64,000 nt of DNA from positions 49,195,811 to 49,259,810 of the forward strand of contig CM040085.1 of NCBI GenBank assembly GCA_022496805.1, written 5' to 3'. Positions 22,725 to 35,080 of the stretch are shown here, in pieces. The notes under the pieces were generated by a model, which saw only the letters and a list, made by a program, of their open reading frames with translations, made no database searches and was not told the origin of the DNA. A program made the translations under genes and the position numbers. This stretch comes from Pohlia nutans (taxonomy: Eukaryota > Streptophyta > Bryopsida > Bryales > Mniaceae). The first letter of the stretch is position 1, and each line of letters begins with the position of its first letter.

Positions 22725-23404
22725 TAGTCATAGCGAGGTGTGGAGAATAATGACATTGCTTTGCTTTAGATTGTCTCCCGACTCATCATAGACTATTTTT
22801 GGTCTGTTTATATTTCAATATGAATTCAAGAGGAATTCAACACGAGTTTGCCAAAACTTTCCTCTTTAAATTGACATTTCAGTTGATTTTGTTGTAATAG
22901 AGTTAACCGAAAAGAGTGTCTCAAAGTGGAAACTCACCTCATACTCATCATATACTCACTTTAGACTTGTTTTCAGTTCAAAAAGATTGCAAAACTAGTC
23001 TAAGGAGAGTTGGAGAACAATTTAAAACAAGGCCTTGCACCACCTATGGAAGTGGAACTTGTAACCTCGCCAATGCTAAAGGAAAGTTCTCAAAAGTTCT
23101 CCCAAGTCTAATGGACTATTCATGAAGGGACCAAGGGAATATTCATAAATAAGCTTAGTCAGAAATTGATAATATTGGGTGGCGGACTCCGCATTGACTC
23201 AACAGTGTGAGCTGCTTGTTTTCGGTTAACTCAAATCTCATACGATAATTTGAACTTGTTTCCATGTTAGTGTTCATCACCAACGTATCTTAATCGCCGG
23301 TGCTCATGCCAACCACAAGTAGGAGTTGTGATCGTCATCGTCTGAGTTGATTTATCCTTGTCAGTTAAGCTACATTGTGTACACTATACTACGTTTATCG
23401 ACAA
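22725..23404. other. Intergenic, no recognised gene
   Basis: AT-rich mixed sequence; the only frames are short and featureless. Confidence 0.5.
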
Positions 23405-23687
23405 CATTACAAAAAAAATTAGGCCTCCAAAAGGTTGCTAACTCAGCTAAATTGCCATGCAAAATAATAATACAATAATAATTTTAAAGTTTTAAAAATC
23501 TTTTACAAAAAAATCTTAAAAATTAAAATCTGACATCGCACTATTTTGGCCACATTATACTAGATTTTTAAATACTTTTTTATGAATTTTAATTTTAATT
23601 TAAAAATATATATATTATGTTATTATTTTTGCATGAAAAATTGGCTAAGTTAGCAGCCTTCTGGAGGCCTAATTTTTTTTTGTAATG
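23405..23687. repeat. MITE with ~65-bp inverted repeats (CATTACAAAAAAAATTAGGC)
   Basis: The left arm CATTACAAAAAAAATTAGGC, then CTCCAAAAGGTTGCTAACT, is mirrored at the right end by AGTTAGCAGCCTTCTGGAGG, then CCTAATTTTTTTTTGTAATG. The centre is AT-rich. No clear target duplication. Confidence 0.78.
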
Positions 23688-23899
23688 ACCTGGGTGCACA
23701 ACTATTTTCGTTTGAGATCAATTTACTGTACAGACTATACAATTTATGTTCACCTTCCTGAGCAAGAAGAGGATCGCTAGTTTGCCATTTAACTTACTCT
23801 ATCGCCAAACATGGCCGGACAGCCGCAAGGCGGCCTCAAGTCTAAACGAGCCCCAACCCATGAGTCCATCTACGACAACCAACTAAGTTTACATCAAAC

Positions 23900-24499
23900 T
23901 TAACCCTTAGAGAACATACTAAGCCCCTAGGGCTTAGTTTTGTAAAAAATCTTTGAGAAAACTTTTGATGTGGTTCACCATTTTTCGATTAAAAAATCAC
24001 GTTGAAAAGAAGATTGAATTTCAAATTAAGATTCTTCTATAACTCTCAAGAGATTCTTCCTCAAAGCAAACAAACAAAGATCAAAATTTGGCGCAGTGCA
24101 GTTTGGTCTATGGAGTTCAAAGTTTGGGTTGCGGAGTTCAACGTTAGGGTTGCCGAGTGTTTGACTGGCTCTACCATGTTGTACAATTCGGTCTACGGAG
24201 TGTCAGTTGACCACCCGCCATCCACGCCTCCCACGTCACCCAATCACCAATGTGATCATACGTGGCAATGTAGGTGGGTTGGTACAGTCCGTGTGGTTGC
24301 CTGATGGTACTCAAATGGATGCAATGATGGTCGCCTATTGGTCGCCTATGACTGCATTGATGTCCCACATGTTATTCCCTACCTGTTTGGTATTTTCCAT
24401 CCTTGGTGGGCAACTTGATGAGGAATACCTTGACTAAAAATCATGACTCAGATTCCTTTGGGTTGCCCCCATTTCACCCCTATGTCCTTTAAGGGTTAA
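23900..24499. mobile_element. piggyBac-like MITE 2
   Basis: TTAA at both ends with CCCTTAGAGAAC at the left and TCCTTTAAGGG at the right. About 590 bp without a recognised ORF. Same end type as the MITE at 11812. Confidence 0.55.
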
Positions 24500-24586
24500 C
24501 ATAGATTCTCCAGGCCTTCAGTACTTTCAGACAGAGCATATATTGCCACCGTTCCTCTCGAAAGCAAGCTTCTGGCCATACACAAG

Positions 24587-25132
24587 TTAACCCTTAAACG
24601 TACCACTCCTTTGTAGGAAAGTCAAACTACACAATTTAGCCTTCAAGATTTATCAAAATATGTTTTGTAATATTTTTCATGCATGGAATTGAATGTTTCC
24701 TATCAGTCTTGAAATTTTCAGATTTTTTTGATTTAATACGGCCTTTTTAACAAATTTTTAAGTCAAATACTTCAAAAAATATTTTTTATTACAAAAAAGC
24801 TTTAAAAATTTAATATTTTTTGGGAGCAGGTACAAATTACAATGGAGAATCACATGATATGTTTTCCATAGAAATTTTTTATTTAAATTTTGAAATTCGA
24901 AAGGTGAACATCCTATGTAGTGTAATTCAAACCTTGAGCTACAAAGCTTGCACAAGCAATAAAATACTCAATAATTGGAATTTTTAAGATTTGAAAAGTG
25001 GAGTACAAACTAGACTTAATAAACTTCATTTTCTTAGTTGGGTGTATTAGCAACAAAAGTCATCTTCAAGATCAAAATTGAGTTTGACCAACAAACGTCC
25101 AGAAACTGGACGCTGGGACGTTTAGGGGTTAA
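24587..25132. mobile_element. piggyBac-like MITE 3
   Basis: TTAACCCTTAAACGTACC at the left and GGGACGTTTAGGGGTTAA at the right. About 540 bp, AT-rich, noncoding. Confidence 0.6.
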
Positions 25133-27573
25133 AGGTGTTTGTTGATGATCGAGCCTGTTTTAATTGTCCAGGCGGCCACCAGGCTATATTATCTTTTGTC
25201 AAGCTCACCTCGCCACCATGACTCCTCCTGTCCATCTAGCCAAGCTCCACGAGGCCATGCCAGATGAGCATGACCGACCATTGGTCGTGCCTTTAGATGT
25301 TGGTTCCTGCTTTCCAATCTCTGCATGCTCATTACTCCAAGGCCATCACAGCTAGATGTGAGCCTCTTTCCTAGTCTTGAATAAGTTTTGAATAAGTTGT
25401 TGCACCATGGAGTCAGGCCTAGAGGATAAGGCTTGATGGAGTTGCATTGATGATCCAGTTTGGGATGTCAAAGAAGAGTATCGCACTAGTCTATACATTA
25501 ACCCTTAAGCATGCAAGGAGCCTCGTGGGGCCATGTTTGGTCGTTCTTTTAGTCAAATGTTGATTTTTGAGTAGTTCTTAATTTCAAATGAAAATAATCC
25601 CAATTAAGAAAGTGTGGAGGCTATCTTCCACTTTCAAGTCCAATTTATCATTCTTCAAGATTGTTAAAATTGCGTATTTTACAACACTTTAAAGCTTAAA
25701 ATCCTAAAATTCTAATATACATAGCAGAAAAAGATTTCTATCGAATTGCTTTTTATGTAAGGTCAAGAAGCATACCACCTACACCTTGTTGTTCATCACT
25801 ATTAATTACATTTTCCCTAAAGAGTTCATACTATTCTAAGCATTTTTGTAATTACTATGATTTTTACAAGAGATCAACTTTGAAAAACCCAAAAGCCAAG
25901 CCTTCGGCTAAAATAGTGTGAGGCCCCATTTTAGAATTCCAAAGGCCAAGCCTTCGGCCTCTTGACCATACTGTGAAGCTCCAAAGGCCAAATCCAAAGT
26001 CCAAGCCTTCAATGGCCAAGCCTTAGATAAAATTAAAAAAATCCCATTACTTTATCAAAAGAATTTGACGGCCTCTCGACCATAATTTGGATTTCCATTC
26101 TTGTCCGACCCAAACTACAGTCGAGAGGCCGTCACCTTGGAGCCAAATGGTAAAAAAAGTGTTGCCGAGCGTTTGTATGATACGGTCCACTAGAATTCTT
26201 GGCCATGTGTACTTTTTTGAGGATTTTGAGAATTCGAAAAATCCTTTTTAGAGAGAGAATTTTTTTTTGTGAAATTCAAAGTGGTAGGATGGACCGTATT
26301 GATAAAGAAAAAAACAATTTGATAGAAAATTAAAAATTCAACATTATATTTTAATGGAAGATGAAACAAAGGGTAAACTAGTGCATTGTTACATTGCATA
26401 ACATGCACTCTAAATTGTGAAAGAGAAGGAGTACAGAGGGTTGTGGATGGAATTTTCAGCTGTGAATTTTTCCAGTGTTTAAATATGTGAATAAAAATAT
26501 CTTTCCTTTATTTCCGTTTTTTTAATTGATTAAAGTTTCAAATTTTAAAATGTGTTATTTTTGGGAGAAATGAATTGTTTCTCTGTTTTAAAAACTTTTT
26601 TGATGGATTTCTTTTGAATGTACTTGAGGATGAAAATTTATAGGTAGGATTATTTTTAGACTTTTTAATGTAGAACCGAATATGAATTATATTTACATTC
26701 AAAGTTTGATCATAAATTGGTAAAACTGTAACTAAAATGAGAGTTTCGGTATTCAAAATCTTCAACATAAAATCATTTTAACATTCTAAATTTTTTTTTG
26801 GATAATATGTACATAAATCTAGAAGTCGGTTCACTCATTTTTTCATTGATTCATTGCTACATAATTTTCAAATTGGTTTGGAAGTTAGCTTTTTAGACAA
26901 GATGTTCAAAATGCACAAATGTGCACCAAAATGTTGTTAGTTCACCAAGAGGAATTAGTGAACTATACCTTACAAACGCCCTGCCATGTAGGCATTCTGA
27001 AAGACGACAACCTTTGGACTTTTGCCTCTAGTGTGAAGGGGCGAGAAGCCAAAGGCGACGGCATTTGGGCTTTCTTGCAATATCACTGATGGAATTACAC
27101 CGCCTCTCAACCTTCGGCCATAGTGTGAAGCAACCCTAAGGAAGGTAGTTTGTTTGTTTATTTTGTATAGAAAGAGGCCCTACCCGAAGACCTTCCCCAA
27201 ATGTGAAAGACTTTTGACGTAAGGCCTTACTAGATTTTTTATTAAGATCACAAGATAATCACAAGAACAAGCTTAGATTTCTCGTTTTAAGGTCATGGTG
27301 GACACATTCTTGAGTAGCGGAAAGGTTGCGGGATCGATCTCCATCAACACGCAATTTGCTATTTACGCACTTGGCCATATAATCATACACTTAGTCCCTA
27401 TGCGCATAATTTTTTTTGTCTAATTTAAAAATAAAAAAAACAACGATTCTTGTTTTTTTACAATCCCTTACATTGTAAACAAACAATTATTTTATTTATT
27501 TTTTGTTCTTATCTTTATCTTTTTTTAACTTTTTTTAAAACTTTTTTTTTATCTTTTCGTTTTATCTTGATTT
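25133..27573. other. Intergenic mosaic of decayed repeats
   Basis: A single piggyBac-like end (TTAACCCTTAAGCATG) stands at 25498 without a partner. At 25880-26130 several GGCCAAGCCTTCGGC words and an inverted GACGGCCTCTCGAC/GTCGAGAGGCCGTC pair are seen. 27000-27130 resembles the MITE at 21689. No coding sequence recognised. Confidence 0.5.
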
Positions 27574-27986
27574 TGTTAACCGTAAATTAGGAGCTACCAG
27601 TAGGTCTACCGGTCTGAGTTTTTACCCCGGTAATTTTCCAAGTTACCCCAGCAGCTAAATCTAGGAAATACTTTTTTACCGATCTGACCTAACCGTTAGA
27701 TCTGGTTGTACTATGGTATAAAAGCAATAGAGCCAAACTCATTGGCACAACACATTCTCCAAGATACATGTTTTTCTTGTCAAAATTCCTTCCTCTGTTT
27801 TTGTGCCTACCGATCAGTTTTTGTTCATGTTTCTACTATTTGATTAGTTCACAGTTTCCCTAACTTGTGATTACTAAGTTAACCTTAGTGTTGTTATGCT
27901 GGATTCCGCTTCACTTCTTTCCCTCGGTAGCTAATATATCCTCCGGTAGTGATTACCGAGTAGTTCTTTACAAGGGAGAGCTACCA
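27574..27986 (+). repeat. 5' LTR of element B
   Basis: Starts TGTTAACCGTAAATTAGG and ends GAGCTACCA; same family as 9189-9617. TATAAAAG at 27717-27724 is the probable TATA box. Confidence 0.85.
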
Positions 27987-27988
27987 TT

Positions 27989-28008
27989 TGGCGACCATCT
28001 AGTGTTCG
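27989..28008 (+). other. Primer-binding site of element B
   Basis: TGGCGACCATCTAGTG follows the LTR end by two bases. TGGCGACCAT is shared with element A; the downstream bases differ. Confidence 0.6.
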
Positions 28009-28177
28009 AATTCTAGAAAATTTTTCCCTGGATCACGAATTAACCGATTACGGTACTCTAGTTTTTTCTTAGTCGTCGTGTGACACTGCGCCATTCACAA
28101 AACATCCTCCTACCGAACCACTTAAATAGTCAGTTTCATTAAAACCAAACCCCCTTCAGGCACACCAGATCTACTCT

Positions 28178-30039
28178 ATGGCCCGGCGCCACACTCGCTC
28201 TGCAGGACCACCTCCCGAGTTCAACCTTGATGCCTTCACAACTTCCAATGCACGCATTCATCGCAGCATACAAGAACTTCTGCCTTCACCGATGCAGCGT
28301 CACAACCGAGCCCCGTCAACGGCTACTCACCAACTGAGACGTCTGCAACCTCTCCTCACAGCAAACGAATTACCGACCTCCGGGGAGCATCAATCCGCAC
28401 GACATCCACACTCTTCCACCTGGCAGCGCCCTTCTTCCGACTCGATCCTGAACAATCCGCTAGCTACCGGGGAAGATGTACTCTTGGCGGACGAAGAACG
28501 CGAACGATTTCGTTCCCAGGCATTCCTTCAATCCTCGGCGATTCAGGAACGACTCCAACAACTACCACACGAGGACGCAACTGATCAAGAACTCCTTGCT
28601 GCCCTCGAACCACCACCTCAACTAGACTTCGAGTTGGCTACGTCTTGGTTACATCTTCCACATTTACGCTTACGCTAGTTCCGACAAGATCACGGACATG
28701 TGCCGTCCATACATCATACGATTCGACCGCAACCGACCCCAGGACATCAATACCCAGTGCAGCAACAATTTTTTGGATTTCATCCTCCACACCAACACCA
28801 TCAGGTACGTCCCAGACCCCCTATTTGATTTTGTACATTCTGCGGTCATACCGATCACCCATCCATTTCCTGTCCATACAACTACCTACAACCTCAACGC
28901 ATTGTGGCTCCGGTAGTACCAACTCCAACCTACCGACCTCTCGGCGAAGCGAGCGCTCCCCATCAGCCACCCGGCCGCCGTACTGCTCCTACCGCTCGAA
29001 AAGCAGTACCTTACCCCGAATACAAAACCGGTAAGTATCCCGAAACGCATTGCCGTAAATTTGAATCTGCTATCAAACTAAATGGCGAAAATGAGACCAT
29101 GGTACAACTCGAATTGTTCGGTAATACACTTACGGAAAAAGAGTCGAATTGGTTTGCCTATCATAGAAAGATACATCCTACTAATACATTACAGGAGGTC
29201 TTTTCCGCATTCAAACGGCGCTACCGCACCATAAAAACGGACGACCAAACTTACATCCAATTTCGCACCATCAACCAACTACCGAATGAGTCTGTTGATG
29301 ACTACGCTGAACGCCTTCAGCAACTGGCAGAAAATCTAACCATGCCGCCGGAGGATATGTTCATGCTGAGCAATTTCCGAGCCGGCTTATTAGAATACTT
29401 GCAGGTAGCCACGGTAGGGCTTCAACGCCAGACATTCTCCGAAGCAGTGGATTCGGCACGCACTGCGGAAGAAGGTTTATCCAAACCTCGGCAACCAATT
29501 CCTTCATCCACCAGTACCGGAGATAATCCACGGCGTAACCTCAAATGTACCGGATGCGGACGAGTGGGGCACGAATGGGCGACATGCTACCGGAATCCGG
29601 CAAGCGATTACGGGAAGCTAAGACTGCCTCAGGACATCAAATCCAAACCCAACCAACGCCGACACCGATAAGTACCGACAGCCGTCGTAATTCTCGTATT
29701 GGCACTCCGGTACAACGGTACCTATGCAATGTATGCGGCTCGCTAGAGCACCCGGGACATCGATGCCTACTCTTACTAGATGATGATGTCAAAAATGCCA
29801 TACAGAAGAAACTCCCCCAAAACTCTGGATCCTCGGTAGTCATCACCGACGTACATACAGTTGACGTTTCCCACGCACCCGGAGTCAAATCCACCGTCAG
29901 GCTCCAACCGTACCGAATAGAATCACAAGTACTACCGAAGTACTCCACACCACCGACACTTTCGGTTGGCAAGCGGAAGAGAAACTACGGGAAGAAATGG
30001 TACAAACTGTACGAGATCTGCAAGACTTCTCTCCGTTAG
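28178..30039 (+). pseudogene. Gag of element B
   Basis: Starts at ATG 28178 (MARRHTRSAGPP). The frame is broken by TAG 28676-28678 and TGA 28826-28828 and then continues in the same frame to 29671. Near 29640 the reading must change frame to continue (RYLCNVCGSLEHPGHRC). Three zinc knuckles are readable: CTFCGHTDHPSISC just after the TGA, CTGCGRVGHEWATC near 29550 and CNVCGSLEHPGHRC near 29730. The gag core (FGNTLTEKESNWF, MLSNFRAGLLEYLQ) lies between the first two. It matches the layout of element A gag. Confidence 0.8.
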
Positions 30040-32629
30040 AGCCGGCCACACCACGCATCCCTCCGACCCTTTCCGGTACCGACATGGACATCTGCGACAA
30101 CATCCTTCAACAGAACAAATCACAGACAATCCATGTTAGTCTCAAAAACCTTATAGCTATTGCTCCCAATATTACCGAACACATCCATCGCTGCGTTGGA
30201 CAGAAAGCTACTTCATTCATTCCGGTACCAGAAACGACCATAGTAGCGGTCCATTCGGTAGTAGCTGTTGACCGCCACATGCCCATTATTTCCGCGAAAA
30301 TTTGCAACCACCAATTGCATGACGTTTTGCTGGATGGAGGATCTGGAGTAAATGTCATCACCGAAACCGAACGATGCCGACTCGGACTACCGAACCCAAC
30401 ACCGGCACCTTTTAAATTAAAGATGGCCAAAAGTTCCCTGGTTCAACCGCTCGGATTGCTCCGAGATATAAAGATCTTCATTCAGGGTATTCCCTACATC
30501 ATTAGTCTCACCGTCATTTTTTGTAAAGATGTCAATTCAGCATATACGCTATTACTCGGTAGACCGTGGCTCCGGGATGCTAGGGTAGTCCACGACTGGG
30601 CTAACGACCACATACAAATCATAGGCAATGGTACCATCCGCACAGTTCGATCCAATCGTGAATTAGGCTTCGAAGCTACGACTCCTGACGCGTTAGTATG
30701 CTACAATTACGTGGAGGGCCTCACCGATGAAGAAGAAGTCATCCTGCTCAAAGCAGAGGAGTTCCTCCATCTAATTGGAACATTGGCCATTGACGACATC
30801 TGCGAGGTAAGCACTACCGATCTCACCTTCCCCGTCATAACTCATACGGAAGGTAGTATACCGGTCTATGAAGTACCGATCTGGGAAAAGGTAAAAACCC
30901 TTTCCGTAGCAAAATGGTCTCAAACAGAAGAAGATCAGCTCCACGACCTCAACCTCGGTACTGCTACCGAACCCAACATCATCCGCATCGGCACTAACGT
31001 ACCAGATTCCCTCCTTCCCGAGGCAGAAGAGTTATTTCACGCCTTCAAAGACGTCTTTGCGTGGTCGTACCATGACTTGCGTGGAATTCCAGAGCATATA
31101 GCACAACACAAGATCGAACTCGACACCAGCATCCCTCCGACCCATCAGGTACGTTACCGAATGAATCTCATCTACGCAGCAACTGTTAAAAATGACCTTG
31201 ACAAACTTTTACAGGTCGGTTTTATAGAACCAGTCGACCACACTACTTGGTTGTCACCAATTGTGGTAGTACCGAAGAAAAACGGAAAACTCCGAATTTG
31301 CGTGGACTTCAGGCCCCTCAACAAAGCAACCAAGAAGGATCCATACCCATTACCGTTTACCGATGAGGTACTCGACTCAGTAGCAGGACACGAAATGTAC
31401 TCCTTCCTCGATGGATTCTCCGGTTATCACCAGATCAAGATTGCACCGGAAAACCGGCACAAGACGGCGTTTATTACCGACTGGGGTGCCTTTGTATGGG
31501 TCGTGATGCCATTCGGCTTGAAGAACGCCCCTCCGACATACCAGCGCGCCGTCAACCAAGCATTCAAAGAATATCTCGGTGACTTCATGAAACTCTTCCT
31601 CGACGATTTTAGCGTCTATAGTACTACCGCGACGCACCTTGACAAACTCCGAAAGTGTTTCATGAAATGTCGCGAGTTCGGTATTAGCCTTAACCCCGAA
31701 AAATGTTGTTTTTTAGTTCGATCAGGGACCATTCTTGGCTATGTAGTATCGTCCGAAGGCAAGTTTCCCGAGTCCAAGAAGATTGAGGCTCTGGTCACAA
31801 TGCCTCGTCCCCGCAACATCAAAGACATTCAAGTATTCAACGGATTGGCGTAATTCAACCAATGTTTCATCCGCGACTACGCAAAAATCATGGCGCCGAT
31901 CACTACACTTACTCGAAAAGATGAAGCATTTACCTGGACTACCAAATGCAACTAGGCCTTCACCGAGATAAAAAAGCGTTACGTCAACGCTCCCATCCTC
32001 ATTGCAGTGAATTGGAAGTTGAAATTTCACATTCATACGGATGCTTCTGATTTGCAGTAGGAGCTATGCTTGTTCAACACCCTACCGGAAAAATTGACCA
32101 GCCCATCGTCTACGCATCATGATTATTGAGCCGAGCCGAAAAGAATTATACGACTACCGAGCGCGAAGCCTTGGCAATGGTATATGCCATCAAAAAAATT
32201 CGGCATTATCTCCTCGGTAACAAGTTCGTTTTTTACGTAGACCACATGGCCTTGATATATTTGGTAAACAAGACTCAGGTCTCAGGACGCATTGCTCGAT
32301 GGCTCCTATTATTTTTGGAGTTTGATTTTACAGTCGTGTACAAACCGAGCAAGTCACACGGTATTGCCGACGCACTCTCTCGCACTACAGTAGCCGAACC
32401 GGCTACCGGAATTACCGATGCACCTTCTGACGCCCAGCTGTTCAGCGTACACCCGGAGTGGCTCACGACCGTCCACGACTACCTCAAGACAGGAACCTTC
32501 CCTTCCGACTGGAGTACCGAGCGCAAGAAAAGGTTAGCATACCGAGCCCTTCCATTCCAGTTAGTCAATGACACCTTGTACCGACAAAGCAAAGATTTCT
32601 CCTTGCAAAAAGTCATCTACGGTGATTAA
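29997..32629 (+). pseudogene. Protease-reverse transcriptase-RNase H of element B
   Basis: Protease active site LLDGGSGVNVI, RT motifs VVPKKNGKLRICVDFRPLNK, MPFGLKNAPPTYQR and FLDDFSVYS, and RNase H (HIHTDASD, TEREALAMVYAIKKIRHYLL) are all clear. It is interrupted by TAA 31851-31853 (Gln in element A), TAG 31953-31955, a one-base shift near 32055, TGA 32120-32122 (Arg in element A) and TAA 32627-32629 (Gln in element A). Most of the protein is well conserved, so decay seems recent or strongly biased to nonsense changes. Confidence 0.88.
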
Positions 32630-32635
32630 ATCGCA

Positions 32636-33712
32636 TTGATTATTCGGGAGCTCCATCACGGCAATTTCGGAGGACATTTTTCTACCGAGATTACGACTCG
32701 GAAAATCCTCGATGCAGGCTACTGGTCGCCGTCTCTACACAAAGACGTTTTCGAATACTATCGCAGTTGCGATGAGTGTCAGCGAGTCGGCGGTCTCAAG
32801 AAAGCCGTCACCGGTAAATTATTTACCACTCTACCGACGGAACCTTTTATGAAATGGGGACGGGATTTTGTAGGCCCTCTCAAACGCACACTCATAGGCA
32901 ATCGGTATATCTTGGTGGCCACCGACTACGCCACCAAATGGGTCGAGGCGGTCGCACTCCGAGACAACACAGCCAAGGATACGGCAAAGTTCTTGTATGA
33001 CAACATCCTCACCCGTTTTGGCTGTCCTCTCCATTTCGTCAGCGACCAAGGCGTACATTTCAACAACAAAGTCATCTACGCCCTGATGGAGCACTTCCTA
33101 CTGCGCCACACAACATCCACCACGTACTATCCTCAAGGCAATGGACAAGCCGAATCCACCAACAAAGTGATCGTCCAACTCCTTCAAAAATTGGTTAATC
33201 ACAACATAACGGACTGGGACCGACAGCTACCAACGGTCTTATTCGCCTACCGCACCGCCTTCAAGATTACTGCCGGCCATACGCCGTTCCAACTTTTATA
33301 CGGCATCATCTCTTTAATGCCTACCCAGTACTTGGTACCGACCAAGAACACACCAACCAACACTACACTTCATCACATCCTCGCAGCCCGCACCGCCGAT
33401 CTGGAGCGCTTGGACAAATCACGATACAGAGCCCTTGAGACTCAAGGGATCGCCCAGTGGAACCGCGTGCAATGGGCCAACACCTCGAGCCCGACACATC
33501 AATTCCGCCTTAGCGACTCGGTACTTTGGTACCCCAAAGGTGCCAATATCCACCCTGGTAAGCAAAAAAACAAGTGGTTTGGCCCTTACCGAGTCCAATA
33601 TCCATTGCCCAACAATACGGTACTACTCGTCGCCGTCGATAAATTTGATCCAGATCCCATCATCGTCAACATCAACAAGCTCAAACCTTACCGGTTTCTC
33701 AATGACGACTAA
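32636..33712 (+). CDS. Integrase of element B
   Basis: A 358-codon open frame. HHCC zinc domain (HHGNFGGHF, CDECQ at 45-49), catalytic triad D77 (GRDFVGP), D137 (VSDQGVHF) and E173 (QGNGQAES), with 35 residues between the second Asp and the Glu (DD35E). The C-terminal domain has KWFGPYRVQY and VNINKLKPYRF; no chromodomain is seen. It is preceded by the TAA at 32627, so it would not be made as part of a polyprotein unless that stop is passed. The frame itself is intact. Confidence 0.88.
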   Translation: MIIRELHHGNFGGHFSTEITTRKILDAGYWSPSLHKDVFEYYRSCDECQRVGGLKKAVTGKLFTTLPTEPFMKWGRDFVGPLKRTLIGNRYILVATDYATKWVEAVALRDNTAKDTAKFLYDNILTRFGCPLHFVSDQGVHFNNKVIYALMEHFLLRHTTSTTYYPQGNGQAESTNKVIVQLLQKLVNHNITDWDRQLPTVLFAYRTAFKITAGHTPFQLLYGIISLMPTQYLVPTKNTPTNTTLHHILAARTADLERLDKSRYRALETQGIAQWNRVQWANTSSPTHQFRLSDSVLWYPKGANIHPGKQKNKWFGPYRVQYPLPNNTVLLVAVDKFDPDPIIVNINKLKPYRFLNDD

Positions 33713-34195
33713 CTCCTTCAAGCAACACGGACAGCTCCCGACAAGGGTGCTATTCTTCCCCAACTGGACAATCAAGATGAGGACAAGGACGAAGACGAGG
33801 TCGAGGAAATTCCCACCAGCACCAACTTCATTGCAGTGGAAATTCCCCTTGAATCCACAGTTTCGACTCGGGTTACCCTAGCTACCGAACCGAAGTTATC
33901 ATCGATCCGGAACTCAACACCGACTCCAGTACCGATCCCAGCTTCTGACCCAAAGCACAGGGCACAATCCCTGCCCACAGGCCAGCAACAACCCCACGTT
34001 TCGCCCGCATCGGTATCGCCACAGGGAACACCGCACCTCTGCTAGACAGGTTCGACAGATCCCAATTTTACTGCGCTGCCACCCTACCTACTCTCCCAAC
34101 CAAGAATACGCGCACCCACTACTTCTCTCTTCAATTCACCGCCACCCCCATTCATTCCATTCCTCCCTCCTTCTACTATTTATCCTCTCCCCACC

Positions 34196-34612
34196 ATGTC
34201 GTCTTCCGCCGCCACGGTTCTTTCCCCTTCCCAGTTAGCTCTACGTCTCCGCCCTCCTTCTCCATCTCCCTTAGTTCTTTCCCGACTTTTACGGCCGGTA
34301 GCTACCGTTCTCCGACACTCTCGTCACCGACACTCTCGACCGAGGCGAATAGCGCGGATTAGAATTCGTTCTTCCTCTAGTCTGTTAGCCGTTCCTCCTT
34401 CTTCTTTCCGTAAGAGACAGCAAAGACCTCTCCGTGTGCGTTTTTGCAGAATGGCAGGTCAGAAGAAGACCCTGGCAGACAGCAGACGACAGGCCGCCAT
34501 CACTTCGCGAAGCATTCCGGTAGGCGACACCTGGAGGGAAATCACCTGCCAATCTATTAAACCACATGGTCGCGTGGAGGGAGTACGCCGCCGCAAACCA
34601 AGCCGAACGTGA
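34196..34612 (+). CDS. Third ORF of element B, basic protein
   Basis: ATG in strong context (CCACCATGTC) opens 138 codons. The N-terminus is Ser/Leu/Pro-rich (MSSSAATVLSPSQLALRL), followed by a very basic section (RHSRHRHSRPRRIARIRIR) and a C-terminal part with SIPVGDTWREITC. It follows integrase by about 480 bases, the same place as the partial ORF at 1-228 of element A. No known domain. It could be an accessory nucleic-acid-binding protein of this lineage; it could also be captured host sequence. Confidence 0.4.
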   Translation: MSSSAATVLSPSQLALRLRPPSPSPLVLSRLLRPVATVLRHSRHRHSRPRRIARIRIRSSSSLLAVPPSSFRKRQQRPLRVRFCRMAGQKKTLADSRRQAAITSRSIPVGDTWREITCQSIKPHGRVEGVRRRKPSRT

Positions 34613-34739
34613 TTGAGTTTATCGTGTCGGCCTCGAACCATTCGTCACCATGCCCACCGCCTCTTTGAGCGGATGAAGATAGCCATCTGCCCTTTATACT
34701 GTCCGCCTAGGGCGGACGAAGCGTACAGCGGACGCCAGA

Positions 34740-35065
34740 CTAATCCGACGGCCCACATCGGTTCCATCGGACGGCGTGGGTGCGGACGGCACAATCGGAC
34801 GGCCGATGTCCACCCGTACGTTTCGACCCTCCAATCGGACGGGCAGGGGCGCACGATCGGACGGGCAGGGGCGGACGGCAGATCGGACGGCGTGGGTGCG
34901 GACAGTCTCATCCGACGGCCGATGTCCACCCATACGTTTTGACCCTCCAATCGGACGGGCAGGGGTGCACGATCGGACGGGCAGGGGCGGACGGCAGATT
35001 GGACGCGTCATCGGACGGCGAAAAGAGGACGCAGGATCGTACGGCACAATCGGACGGGCCGCCCG
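34740..35065. repeat. GC-rich tandem repeat, period ~116 bp
   Basis: The block starting ACGGCGTGGGTGCGGAC at 34771 recurs at 34887, with a partial third copy. Internal CGGACGGGCAGGGGC words recur as well. It lies near the end of element B. Confidence 0.75.
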
Positions 35066-35080
35066 CGGACGGCGTTGGCC

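Larger units (their letters stand above)
27574..35080 (+). mobile_element. Ty3/gypsy LTR retrotransposon B, 3' LTR missing
   Basis: 5' LTR, primer site, gag, protease-RT-RNase H, integrase and a third ORF are present in order. No second LTR appears before unrelated sequence begins after about 35.08 kb, so the 3' end is truncated. In-frame stops and at least three frame changes show that it is inactive. The right border is approximate. Confidence 0.85.

Noticed and set aside
27280..27345. Second tRNA-like SINE head (GTTGCGGGATCGATCTCC)
   Set aside because: The B-box-like word deviates at conserved positions and no convincing A box or tail is present.
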